Below are positions 1 through 8,552 of a stretch of 36,616 nt of DNA, piece by piece (position 1 is the first letter of the stretch; each line of letters opens with the position of its first letter). The stretch is from Candidatus Zhuqueibacterota bacterium (lineage in GTDB: Bacteria > Zhuqueibacterota > Zhuqueibacteria > Residuimicrobiales > Krinioviventaceae): the NCBI GenBank assembly GCA_016929295.1, contig JAFGJB010000114.1, positions 1-36,616 of the forward strand, read 5' to 3'. The notes beneath the pieces were generated by a model, which made no database searches, had not been told where the DNA came from, and saw only the letters and a list, made by a program, of their open reading frames with translations. The translations under genes and the position numbers were made by a program.

Positions 1-1097
1 TCATCGCCGCCGTCTCCCGACAGACAGACAGTCACTTTTTCGCGCGCCGCCTGCGACACATAATAGGTGGGCACCATCGACGAATCGGCAAAGGGTTCAT
101 CAAAATACCAGGCCAGGTCGTCAATGATTTTTGCCGCATCGGCGTGCACAATTTTTTCGTGCGCATTGGTTTTGTATATTTGCGCCACCCGTCGGGCGTA
201 GGGCAGCTCATCAAATGCGGACTCTTTGAAGCCAATCGAAGCGGTGTTGATGGGCTGCTTTGACAGACCGGCCATGATGCCGACGACGGCGCTCGAATCG
301 ATTCCTCCGGACAAAAATGCGCCCAGAGGCACATCGCTGATCATCCTCACCCGGACGGCGTCCTTCATCTGCTCCACTATTCCTTCCATCATGTCGCTCT
401 GACTGATTTTAGCCGTCGGCGCAAACGAGATATCCCAGTATTCCGACTCTCTCGTGCCGCGACCATCGACCATGAGATAATGGCCGGCAGCGAGTTTGCG
501 GATCTTTTTAAAAATGGACTTGGGCGCCGGGATGTACAGATAGGTCAAATAGTCATCGAGCGCCTGGTAATCGATGCTGCGATCGACCGCAGGATGGAGA
601 AGAATCGCTTTTATTTCCGACGCAAAAAGGAAGGTAGAGTCATCCAGGTAATAATAGAGCGGCTTGATGCCGAGCCTGTCGCGCGCCACGAACAGCTCGC
701 TCTTTCGGCCATCCCAGACGGCAAAGGCGAACATGCCGCGCAGGTGATTCACCAATTCCACGCCCCACTGCTCATAGCCGTGCAGCAGCACCTCGGTGTC
801 TGAACGGGTGCTGAAATCGTGTCCAAAAGCGGACAATTCCCTTTTCAGCTGCAGGTAATTATAAATCTCGCCATTGAACACGACGGCCAGAGAACGGTCT
901 TCGTTGAACATCGGCTGCACACCACCGGCCAGATCAATGATCTTCAAACGTCTGTGTCCCAGGCCTATCCGCCCATCGATGTAGAGTCCTTCAGCGTCCG
1001 GGCCACGGTGCGTGAGCGAATCGGTCATCTTTTTTATGATCGTCGTCTCGACAGCGGCGAGAGAGTGATAATTTAATTGTCCGCAGATGCCGCACAT
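1..1097 (-). CDS. asnB: Asparagine synthetase (glutamine-hydrolysing), XrtA-type amidotransferase, truncated by window edge
   Basis: The ORF track does not list this gene because it runs off the left edge, but the minus strand is open from an ATG at 1097. The product starts MCGICG, so the Cys2 glutaminase nucleophile is present. RGPD, FNGEIYN and SDTEV follow, completing the N-terminal Ntn glutaminase site. The ATP-pyrophosphatase loop SGGIDSS lies near residue 262, and the frame is cut just after SGDGGD near residue 365 of about 620 expected. The family transfers ammonia from glutamine to an activated carboxylate. In exosortase A-type polysaccharide loci such enzymes are thought to amidate uronic acids or precursors rather than make free asparagine. 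The start lies 4 nt after the stop of the upstream beta-helix gene, so it is co-translated. Family assignment is firm; the substrate is inference. Confidence 0.95.
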   Translation of the reverse strand, partial: MCGICGQLNYHSLAAVETTIIKKMTDSLTHRGPDAEGLYIDGRIGLGHRRLKIIDLAGGVQPMFNEDRSLAVVFNGEIYNYLQLKRELSAFGHDFSTRSDTEVLLHGYEQWGVELVNHLRGMFAFAVWDGRKSELFVARDRLGIKPLYYYLDDSTFLFASEIKAILLHPAVDRSIDYQALDDYLTYLYIPAPKSIFKKIRKLAAGHYLMVDGRGTRESEYWDISFAPTAKISQSDMMEGIVEQMKDAVRVRMISDVPLGAFLSGGIDSSAVVGIMAGLSKQPINTASIGFKESAFDELPYARRVAQIYKTNAHEKIVHADAAKIIDDLAWYFDEPFADSSMVPTYYVSQAAREKVTVCLSGDGGD

Positions 1098-1101
1098 TTT
1101 T

Positions 1102-2304
1102 TCAATTTCCCACGTTCATATATTCATAAGCGCCGATGTCTATTGTCCCAACGGCCAGCCGCTTTTGCCCCTTCAACGGATGAATGTACTGGGCGACCGG
1201 TTTGAGATCATAGCCATCCACCTTTCCCGGATCGATGCCCTTATTGATCGCGCTCGATTCCGCGGTCAACCGATAATCATAATGAGCGACATCGACGAAT
1301 GCCGCCGATTTTCCGGAGCTCGCATCTCGGTTTTTCGCGACAGCCAAGTTGGCTAGGAGTAGCGCCTGTCCGTTTACAAGCTGGCCATCGCCATAGAAAA
1401 TATTATTGATGACTCTGGCAACAAAAGTGCCTTCAGCAATGCGCATAAAGATGCCGGAATCCAGATCATTGACAAAAGTGTTATTGATCACATAGAGTTC
1501 ATTTTGCTGGTGGTGCAAACCTTCCGCACCAAAAGATAGTGCGTGATCGTTATCCGTATCCGGCCCCTGTTGAATGAGATTGCCGATGACGAACCCTTGT
1601 CCGCCGCTCGGCAAATCAATGGCAAAACTGGATGTCCCGTCCGCTTCGTCCATGATCCGATTATAGGTGATATAGCTCGCTCTCGCCCGACTCTTGATAT
1701 TATGACCAATTTTGGCATGATGAATATAGCTGAATTGAACAGTCAGGCTATTGATGTGTCCCACGTAGATATTGTGCGTCTGTCCGTCTCCGGCGCCATT
1801 GTTGGCGAATTCGCAGCTCTCGATTCGCACATCACTCTGGTCATTCTCGCCGCACATAAAGCCGTTCTCGTTATCGTGGATATAGCAGTCCCGCAAGGTT
1901 ATCGATGTGCCTTCAAAGCGGATGGCGGCGCCGTTGCCATCCGGAACCCGCGAGCCCGAGAGCTCGATATTTTCGATAACAATATTATCGCCAGTGAAAA
2001 CCCACGTGCCTTTTCCCAGCACCTGCGAGCCGTTAGCGGCAATGTGAGGGCGATCTATGCCGCGTATGAAAAGATTGCTCTGCGGCCATACAGCGACATC
2101 GCCGTTATATTCGCCCGCGGCGATCTCGATGACATCACCATCGCGTGCGACAGCGGCGACAGCGCTCGGCGCTGCGTAGAATTGATCGCGACCGACATGC
2201 AGGACTCCCACTGTCCGGCTCTGACCAAAAACGGCATGAACATGGCAAAACAGCCAACAGGAGAGGATTAATTTGCAAGTCTCTTTGCGCATCTGCCACA
2301 TCAT
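1102..2304 (-). CDS. Secreted right-handed beta-helix protein
   Basis: About 400 aa. The ORF track starts at 2397, which overlaps the upstream gene by 94 nt. I prefer the ATG at 2304, which overlaps that gene's TGA (TGATG coupling) and gives a clean signal peptide (basic start, LILSCWLFC core, cut near VFGQ). The rest is a parallel beta-helix with N-rich ladders and the motif GDGQTHNIYVG, then SYIHHAKIGHNIKSRA, YNRIMDE, DLPSGG and IQQGP. The same block occurs in the 914-aa protein at 8553-11297, so the two are paralogues. This one has no kelch domain and no T9SS tail, ending at IGAYEYMN, so it is probably periplasmic or released differently. Beta-helix proteins in such loci are often polysaccharide lyases, epimerases or depolymerases. 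I see no diagnostic catalytic residues, so activity is not assigned. Confidence 0.85.
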   Translation of the reverse strand: MMWQMRKETCKLILSCWLFCHVHAVFGQSRTVGVLHVGRDQFYAAPSAVAAVARDGDVIEIAAGEYNGDVAVWPQSNLFIRGIDRPHIAANGSQVLGKGTWVFTGDNIVIENIELSGSRVPDGNGAAIRFEGTSITLRDCYIHDNENGFMCGENDQSDVRIESCEFANNGAGDGQTHNIYVGHINSLTVQFSYIHHAKIGHNIKSRARASYITYNRIMDEADGTSSFAIDLPSGGQGFVIGNLIQQGPDTDNDHALSFGAEGLHHQQNELYVINNTFVNDLDSGIFMRIAEGTFVARVINNIFYGDGQLVNGQALLLANLAVAKNRDASSGKSAAFVDVAHYDYRLTAESSAINKGIDPGKVDGYDLKPVAQYIHPLKGQKRLAVGTIDIGAYEYMNVGN

Positions 2305-2903
2305 CAGTCCGAGATCTTTTTCAGCCACGCTTCTTTCCAAAAGAGAAAGCAGGCTCTGTCGCAGCCCTCGGCTGAAAACATACCTTCTCCGGAGCAAATG
2401 ACGCCTTCGAGCAGGACGACATTTTTGATTTTCCGCATGACTCTTGCGCGCTCATCAAACATATAGTTCACTCTTCGCATCACTCGTGCCTGCACGCCGT
2501 AAAATTTTTCCATTTCCGGTAAAAACGCCAGGCCTTGTGTTTCGTTTTTTTCATTCAAAAGCTTGCCGATTTCTTCCCGTGACAAGACTTGCACGAGATC
2601 CCCGGCCTTCAATGATTCGCCCACGCTTGACATACCGCCACCTTTCGAAATGTTGTGTCCATGCCCAACCTTGATTTTCGCTGTATCGCTTCCTGTTATC
2701 CTGGCTATCCTTCGGTCAAAGGCCGATCTCAATCGTCGCCATTTCAACAATATTTTGTCAAAACTGTTGAGAGGAAGAGCCGCCCCGCTGAAGAGCCTGA
2801 TGAGCTGGCACTTGTAATAATAGTCACTGTTTTCGACAGATGAATCGTCGTGCGTGATGCGGTTTCTCTCCGCGGCATTGGATGGCATTTGTTGTTGCTC
2901 CAT
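2304..2903 (-). CDS. Conserved hypothetical protein with C-terminal Cys-rich CDRACFLFWKEAWL motif
   Basis: About 199 aa. The track starts at a GTG (2912), but AGGAG lies 8 nt before the ATG at 2903 and overlaps the GTG, so I choose 2903. The first ~90 residues are charged and low in recognisable motifs. A conserved-looking module follows: KAGDLVQVLSREEI, GLAFLPEMEKF, QARVMRRVNYMFDE, then VVLLEGVICSG and EGCDRACFLFWKEAWLKK. Several Cys (C-x-n-C-x3-C) could bind a metal or form disulfides. There is no signal peptide or membrane span. From memory, small proteins with the FWKEAWL ending occur beside polysaccharide and asparagine-synthetase genes elsewhere, with no assigned function. Its stop overlaps the beta-helix start. 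Function unknown. Confidence 0.8.
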   Translation of the reverse strand: MEQQQMPSNAAERNRITHDDSSVENSDYYYKCQLIRLFSGAALPLNSFDKILLKWRRLRSAFDRRIARITGSDTAKIKVGHGHNISKGGGMSSVGESLKAGDLVQVLSREEIGKLLNEKNETQGLAFLPEMEKFYGVQARVMRRVNYMFDERARVMRKIKNVVLLEGVICSGEGMFSAEGCDRACFLFWKEAWLKKISD

Positions 2904-2941
2904 AACATTCACTCCTGATTATAGCAGTTCATAGACTGACT

Positions 2942-4300
2942 TTAATTTTCAAACTGTACAGAATCCTCGTGCTGCAGTTCCGGCGTGGTGACAGCATCCA
3001 CTTCTTCATATTGAGGCGATTCTTCCAGCCACGAGCCGGACATCACGACCGACTTGAGACATACACCGGCGCCAAAGATCGCCCAGAACAGATCAAAAAA
3101 AGCGAGGGTGAGAAACGCACCGGAGGTCAAAAAGCCAATCATGCTGCCGATGAGACCTCTGCTCACATATGAAATCCACTCCTCTCCGGGAAGGGATTTG
3201 CCGATTTTATCAAGCCGCAACAATGAAAAAAGCAGGGAAAATACGGCCACGAGATATACGGCAAGACCGCCAAAACCATGCATGGCGATGAGCTCAAAAT
3301 AGACGCTATGCGCCGTGCTGCCGAAAATCTCATCCGGATTCGAACCGGAAAAACCCAGGTCAGGATTCGGAGCATATTTTTGGTAATTTTCACGGGTGAA
3401 ACAATTGAATCCTCCGCCCAGAGGATTCTCCAGCGCCAGATTGACCGCCATCTGCCACGAATTCAGACGCATGTTGGCCGATTCATCTTCCTGATAGTCT
3501 CCGATGGTCGTCATGCGATCAAACCATTCTTTTGGCAAGACACTAAAGGCAGTGGCCCCGATGACGATCCCCAATATGGCTATTCTGAGTTTATGTTTGG
3601 CAAAAAGAAAATAGTACAAGAACACCATCACCAATCCGACAAGTGCGCCGCGAGAATAAGTCAGCACAGCTGAAACCGCCAGGCCGCCGGCAATGCCCAG
3701 CATTCCCCATCTCAACCACTTTTTCGTAAAAAGATCTTTGAGAAACAGACTGAGTGGTAAAAGCATGACCATGCAGAGGCCCAGGCCGTTGTTATCTTCG
3801 AGAAATGACTCGGGTGGTCCCCACACCTTGTATTTTCCGCCGGTCAAGAATCCAAAAACGGCGCCTTTTATTCCAACTGAGCCAATGAAAAGTATGATCG
3901 CAAAGAGAAAGATAATGATGCGATTCTTTGTATTGATTATCAACATGGAAACAAAGGTCATGAGAAGAATTTTATTGACGATACTCCATTTTTCCCATGC
4001 CCATGGCGGGTACATTGAAAAAATGGTCGTGATGGTGATGAACAGCCACAGCAGGAAAAAAAAGTACAGTTCGCGAGTCCGCGGCCATTTAAGCTGGTTG
4101 AATTGCAGTGCCATGGTCGCAAAGGTGATTGCGACCGAGCCCATGGCCAAAGGGAGGCTGTAGGCGAATCCCCATGAATAGCGGTGGGGATTCATAAAAC
4201 TTATCCAAAAAAAGACCAGAATGGCGATGAAAGCATTTCTCTTCCAGAGAGCGTAACCGAGAGCTGCAGCATAGACAAGGACAATGACAAGATCACGCAT
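2942..4300 (-). CDS. O-antigen ligase/polymerase-like membrane protein, exosortase A-associated type (Wzy/WaaL superfamily)
   Basis: 452 aa with about 10-12 hydrophobic spans. The N-terminus (MRDLVIVLVY), the FWISFMNPHRYSWGFAY block near residues 31-47 and WGPPESFLEDNN near 160-171 match the exosortase A-associated putative O-glycosylation ligase family (TIGR03097, recalled). A Wzy_C-like stretch follows in the second half (STAHSVYFELIAMHGFGG). The family joins or polymerises lipid-linked glycans on the outer face of the inner membrane. The C-terminal ~35 residues are acidic and soluble. It starts 9 nt after the deacetylase stop, without a clear Shine-Dalgarno, so coupling is likely. Ligase versus polymerase cannot be told from sequence. 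Confidence 0.9.
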   Translation of the reverse strand: MRDLVIVLVYAAALGYALWKRNAFIAILVFFWISFMNPHRYSWGFAYSLPLAMGSVAITFATMALQFNQLKWPRTRELYFFFLLWLFITITTIFSMYPPWAWEKWSIVNKILLMTFVSMLIINTKNRIIIFLFAIILFIGSVGIKGAVFGFLTGGKYKVWGPPESFLEDNNGLGLCMVMLLPLSLFLKDLFTKKWLRWGMLGIAGGLAVSAVLTYSRGALVGLVMVFLYYFLFAKHKLRIAILGIVIGATAFSVLPKEWFDRMTTIGDYQEDESANMRLNSWQMAVNLALENPLGGGFNCFTRENYQKYAPNPDLGFSGSNPDEIFGSTAHSVYFELIAMHGFGGLAVYLVAVFSLLFSLLRLDKIGKSLPGEEWISYVSRGLIGSMIGFLTSGAFLTLAFFDLFWAIFGAGVCLKSVVMSGSWLEESPQYEEVDAVTTPELQHEDSVQFEN

Positions 4301-4309
4301 GAGAGTGCA

Positions 4310-5341
4310 CTAGAGATTAAAGATTCCTTCGAGTAAAAGGCGGCCATAAAAACGATATGGATTTCGTTCCCATGCTGCCGTACGATTTAATGCATAAACA
4401 TCCTGAGAGCGATCGTTGAGTCCCCGGTCGGTAGTTACAGCGCATTGAAATCCGCTTTCTCGCAGAATTTTTTTTGCGCGTTCGTCAAAATCGTCCTTTC
4501 GGCCGTTTGGATAGGCAAAAGAGGTGACAGGTGACGGCAAATGGCGTTCGATGGCCTTCTTGGAGCCGACAATTTCTTCCTCGAGCGCCTCATCGTCGAG
4601 GGTCGAAAGAATGACATGTGATTTCGTGTGCGCCCCAAATGTCATTCCCAGATCGCTCATTTCGCGAATGTGCTGCCAATCGAGCATATAGGAGGCCTGC
4701 GGCCGAGAGTTGACAGCCATCCTGTCATATAGCATGGTGATCAATTCATCCCGTCGCGCCGTGGTGACGGTTTTCAATTTTTCCAGCACATACACCGCCA
4801 CCTTTTCACGATCCTCCTGCTCCACCAGGCGCGCATCTTGCAGGCCGAGTTCATCAAAGGTCATGCACTCCATCGTTGTCACCTCGAACGCCCATAAAAC
4901 CAGATCGTGCCACAAAAATTTCTGTGCGCCGATAAAGTCCGTCGTCAAAAAGACAGTTGCCGGCACGTTGTATTTCACCAGAACCGGAAGAGCATACTCA
5001 TAGTTGTCTCTATAGCCATCATCAAAGGTGATGCACACCGAATTCGGCGGCAGCTCTCCTCGTTGCAGTGCAGGAATGGCAGCTTCCAGACTGCACACAT
5101 TGAAACAAGAGGTTAAAATCTTTACTTGCTGCTCAAACTCTTGTACATCAATGGCATCGATGACAAAACGCGGGCGTCCGGGTAAAACACGATGATAATT
5201 GAAAATCCGCAAACTCGAATGCCCGTGCTTTCCCTTGCCCCTGCCGCCACGCTTGTTCATCATCTTGACAAATTGTTGTCCGGGTTTCGACATTGCCGTA
5301 AAACCTGTCAGCCATAAAACACTATTTTTGATGGCACTCAT
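4310..5341 (-). CDS. Polysaccharide deacetylase (NodB/CE4 family)
   Basis: 343 aa. The ORF track begins at a GTG (5344), but GAGG sits 5 nt before the adjacent ATG at 5341, so I use that. The CE4 fold is clear: ITFDDGYRDNYEYALP near residue 105 supplies the catalytic base and metal Asp, HTKSH near residue 242 is the HxxxH metal pair, and SFAYPNGR is the later conserved motif. A short basic N-terminal stretch (KRGGRGKGKHGH) precedes the catalytic domain and no signal peptide is convincing. The family removes N- or O-acetyl groups from glycans. In an exopolysaccharide operon the likely substrate is the nascent or exported polymer. It is followed 9 nt later by the O-ligase-like gene. A second NodB domain is fused to a glycosyltransferase at 26085-28265. 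Confidence 0.92.
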   Translation of the reverse strand: MSAIKNSVLWLTGFTAMSKPGQQFVKMMNKRGGRGKGKHGHSSLRIFNYHRVLPGRPRFVIDAIDVQEFEQQVKILTSCFNVCSLEAAIPALQRGELPPNSVCITFDDGYRDNYEYALPVLVKYNVPATVFLTTDFIGAQKFLWHDLVLWAFEVTTMECMTFDELGLQDARLVEQEDREKVAVYVLEKLKTVTTARRDELITMLYDRMAVNSRPQASYMLDWQHIREMSDLGMTFGAHTKSHVILSTLDDEALEEEIVGSKKAIERHLPSPVTSFAYPNGRKDDFDERAKKILRESGFQCAVTTDRGLNDRSQDVYALNRTAAWERNPYRFYGRLLLEGIFNL

Positions 5342-5377
5342 CACCGCCTCGAAGAGGAATATAACGGTCGCATGACT

Positions 5378-8300
5378 TTATTTGACAAGAATCATCTTGC
5401 GATGCACCGCCGCCGAACAACGGTCATCAGCATAAATGACATGCAGTCTCACAATATAGATGCCGCTGGGGAGGTGCGCACCATTCCATACCAGCTCATG
5501 CCGGCCAGCCGCCAGTTTCTCAGCGGTCAACAGTTCAATGCGTTGTCCGCAGATCGTGAGAATCTCAATTGTAGCCAGACCCGCATGCGGTAGCGCAAAA
5601 ACAATCGTTGTTCGGCCATTGAAGGGATTCGGGTAATTATGATATAATGTCAGCTCATCCGGCACGATTTCATTCGCCTGTGGCGTTGTGATCGAAATTG
5701 GACCAAACTGAGCGCAGGCGCCATCAAAATCCAGCTGCTGCAAAAGATAATAGTAGGTCGTGCCGGTCTCAACATCGCTGTCGGTATAGTGATATGCACG
5801 GCTTTCCACACTTGTGCCGGACGCCCTGATCAAGCTGTCATTGAGTTGCAGAAAACTGCTCTCCTGATCACTTTTTTTTTGCAGATTATAGCCCAGCGCC
5901 TTCATTTCACACTCGGTTGTCCAGGCGATATCAACGACGCCGCTCTGCCAAAGTGCTGTAAAGGATGACAATTCGACGCCAACCTGACCGGCATAAAATG
6001 TAATGACGGTGTTGTCGGCGATCATATTCGGATTGCGCGCACAATCAGTTATATTGGAAACTGTGAGGGTGTACTCCGTATGCTCTTCAAGGTCGGATGT
6101 CGCTAAAGTGACTTTACGACTGCTTGAATCCAATGTCGCTGAAAATATAGTTACGCCTTTGTCGATATGATAATTCGCTGTGACTTCTGCCGATTGACTG
6201 ACGGCTTTAGAAAAAAAAACCTCGACGATGAATGGATCCAGGTGGGCTGATACGGACAGAATAGTCGGTGGTGTGAGATCCGGCGTGATGGTGAAAAGAG
6301 CACTGGCAATTTCGCTTGGCGTCATCCCCTGCTTGCAGGCAATCGCTTGCAGCGTCGTTGTTTGCGTCAATTCGAATGGCCCTGTATAGTAAACGGACTG
6401 TTCAGTCGGCGCACTGCCATCGAGCGTATAGTAGATATCTGCACCCTCAAGGCTGCTCAAAGTCACTGTCACCGATTCTTCAAAGACGCCGCCAATCGGA
6501 GATATCGTCGGTGGCGGCAGCACGTCCGAAGATTGCTCCCGCGGCACAAGGGCAAATTGCGGAGAAACGCTGTAATCTTGTTTCGGTTCGCGGCTCTCAT
6601 AACGAGACCACGCGAGTTTGGCGCCGGATAGATCGGCTTCGGTCACAAGAGCGAGTGCCGGCTGCATATCCGCGCCAAAACCGGTGGCACTTTCGGGATA
6701 GCCGAGCATTTCCAGGCCTGCGCACGGTGAATTGCCAAAGTTTGCTTGCTGAACCTGGGCAAAAGTGGTGAAAGGCGTGTGGTTACTGGCGCCAACCTGC
6801 AAAGCATAGGCAGAGGCATTCAGCCAGCAGTAGTCATCGCTCGCCATCCTTCCCAGGACAAATTTTGCCTTCCAGACGAAAAGTGGGCGAGCATCTGCAA
6901 ATCCCAGCTCAACAAGGTGACCCACGGCCCAGGTGAAAAAGTCATCTTGCCAGGGCGCCAGACCATAGTCGCCATAAAGGAGTGCGCCTTCTTCAAGATA
7001 ACCCAACTGGTTCGCCTGAGGATTTTCGACCAGCGTGGTGCGATAATATTGAATGTTGTTCTGGACGCGCGTGACAAAATAGTCTTTCAGTGGATGAGCA
7101 TCCGGCGTGATGTAAGCGGCATGCCCGAGGGTGCGCAACGACCATGCCTGGCCACGCACTTGCGTCCACCGTAAAAGCCCCTTTTCCAGATCACGATAAT
7201 AGGGATTGGCGAGGATCATATTCCAGTTGGCCCAGAATTGCAGCTCCTCCAGAAAATAATAATCACCTGTCACCAGATAAGGTGCATAGGCCAGCGATGG
7301 CTGATGGGCGTCATCCGGCGAATATCGGTTCATATCATTTATAACTTCTGGAAACGATTCATATTTGCCAGTGTTGGGATTGTATGTATCAATTTCATTC
7401 CCCATCAACGTCATATAGGGGTAATCATCAAGTGTCACCGGCAGATCGGTGTTCTTGTCACGATAATGAATTGCATAACTGCCTGCCGCATCGCCATTTG
7501 CCAGGGTGTTCAGCTTGGCTTCCGGCGCCATGGTTAGCAGGTATAAAGAAACCCATCTGGGCAATGGTCCGATGCCATCCTGCGCCCCGGTAGCCGGCAT
7601 ATAGTCACTGATGTCCAGATTTTCCATTGGTTCGCAGGCCGTTCGCATAGAGGAGGTCACGGATGTCGGGATGGTCAATCGTCGGTCGTAATTCGGTATG
7701 GCTTTCGTACGAACCAGATAATCCAGGTTGTGCTTGACAAATATGTTTGGATCCTGGCGCCACCAGAACACCTTTCGCCAGCGAGCATGAACGGTATGCT
7801 CAAGCCCGGCTTTTGAATAGACCTGTACGCCCCCGATCGAGATGGAAACATCGTAACGAAATCCGGACGGCTGCGGTTCATATGCCCAGTTGTTCTCGAT
7901 GATGACATCGGTGCGGACATAGTTATAATCCTTATATGCTCGTACATGAAATCGAGCGATGAGGTGCGGATGCTCTTCACCCGATGCTGACCTGAGCGGC
8001 GCGCGAATGAGCCATTCTGTAACCAGTTCTCCGGACAACCATTCGTGTGCTGTCTGGGATCGATCCTGCTGCAATACATCCCTGACCGAGGCGGTGAAAA
8101 GCTGGCCATCGACGAGCAGGCTCACGTGCGCATCGTATTCTGTTTCCAAAAGCTCGTCACAACTCAAAGATGGCGAAGGAGTGCTGTTTGCCACTTGCAG
8201 CAGCACTCTTTTTGTTTCGCCGGCGATCAATCTGGGCACCATAATGGTGATGACGGCATGTCGCAATGATCCGTCCGCATGCGTCGCCTTGGCATCGACT

Positions 8301-8509
8301 TGCGTCGGCAAGTGTGTGCCGCTGCTGTAAACAGCGTCAATGCTGGCGCCCGTCGGAACATCGCCGGGAGCAAATACATGGCCAAATGTGACCGGAACGT
8401 CAGTGAACGACATGTTGTTTTGCTCGACAAGCCAAATACTGGTGACTTGTGCCTGGCCGGTTACAAGCATTCCGAACAGTAGTACTATTAAGGAGAATCC
8501 ATATTTCAT
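5378..8509 (-). CDS. Large T9SS-type secreted protein, lyase-like with RIFT-barrel-like N-terminus and Ig modules
   Basis: 1043 aa. The track start (8623) overlaps the upstream gene. The ATG at 8509 follows GAGG by 7 nt and begins a clear signal peptide (MKYGFSLIVLLFGMLVTGQAQ). Residues ~20-270 resemble the RIFT-barrel domain of exo-rhamnogalacturonan-lyase-like proteins (HLPTQVDAKATHADGSLRHA). Residues ~300-650 look alpha/alpha-barrel-like (SPDDAHQPSLAYAPYLVTGD). Then come a chitobiase-type domain (~665-742, YYTLDGSAPT), an SbsA/Big_5-like Ig domain (~745-840), an FN3-like domain (~845-940) and a T9SS type A sorting domain (LYHNYPNPFNGRTTI to the end). The likely role is an outer-surface enzyme or binding protein acting on the locus polysaccharide. 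The lyase idea is only fold-level resemblance; secretion is better supported. Confidence 0.85.
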   Translation of the reverse strand: MKYGFSLIVLLFGMLVTGQAQVTSIWLVEQNNMSFTDVPVTFGHVFAPGDVPTGASIDAVYSSGTHLPTQVDAKATHADGSLRHAVITIMVPRLIAGETKRVLLQVANSTPSPSLSCDELLETEYDAHVSLLVDGQLFTASVRDVLQQDRSQTAHEWLSGELVTEWLIRAPLRSASGEEHPHLIARFHVRAYKDYNYVRTDVIIENNWAYEPQPSGFRYDVSISIGGVQVYSKAGLEHTVHARWRKVFWWRQDPNIFVKHNLDYLVRTKAIPNYDRRLTIPTSVTSSMRTACEPMENLDISDYMPATGAQDGIGPLPRWVSLYLLTMAPEAKLNTLANGDAAGSYAIHYRDKNTDLPVTLDDYPYMTLMGNEIDTYNPNTGKYESFPEVINDMNRYSPDDAHQPSLAYAPYLVTGDYYFLEELQFWANWNMILANPYYRDLEKGLLRWTQVRGQAWSLRTLGHAAYITPDAHPLKDYFVTRVQNNIQYYRTTLVENPQANQLGYLEEGALLYGDYGLAPWQDDFFTWAVGHLVELGFADARPLFVWKAKFVLGRMASDDYCWLNASAYALQVGASNHTPFTTFAQVQQANFGNSPCAGLEMLGYPESATGFGADMQPALALVTEADLSGAKLAWSRYESREPKQDYSVSPQFALVPREQSSDVLPPPTISPIGGVFEESVTVTLSSLEGADIYYTLDGSAPTEQSVYYTGPFELTQTTTLQAIACKQGMTPSEIASALFTITPDLTPPTILSVSAHLDPFIVEVFFSKAVSQSAEVTANYHIDKGVTIFSATLDSSSRKVTLATSDLEEHTEYTLTVSNITDCARNPNMIADNTVITFYAGQVGVELSSFTALWQSGVVDIAWTTECEMKALGYNLQKKSDQESSFLQLNDSLIRASGTSVESRAYHYTDSDVETGTTYYYLLQQLDFDGACAQFGPISITTPQANEIVPDELTLYHNYPNPFNGRTTIVFALPHAGLATIEILTICGQRIELLTAEKLAAGRHELVWNGAHLPSGIYIVRLHVIYADDRCSAAVHRKMILVK

Positions 8510-8552
8510 AGCAGGGCCTCGCCGTGGCAAAATAATAGTAATATGGGCAGCT

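Noticed and set aside
1543-2271. 242-aa plus-strand ORF
   Set aside because: Antisense to the beta-helix gene, which has a signal peptide and a paralogue; shadow frame only.
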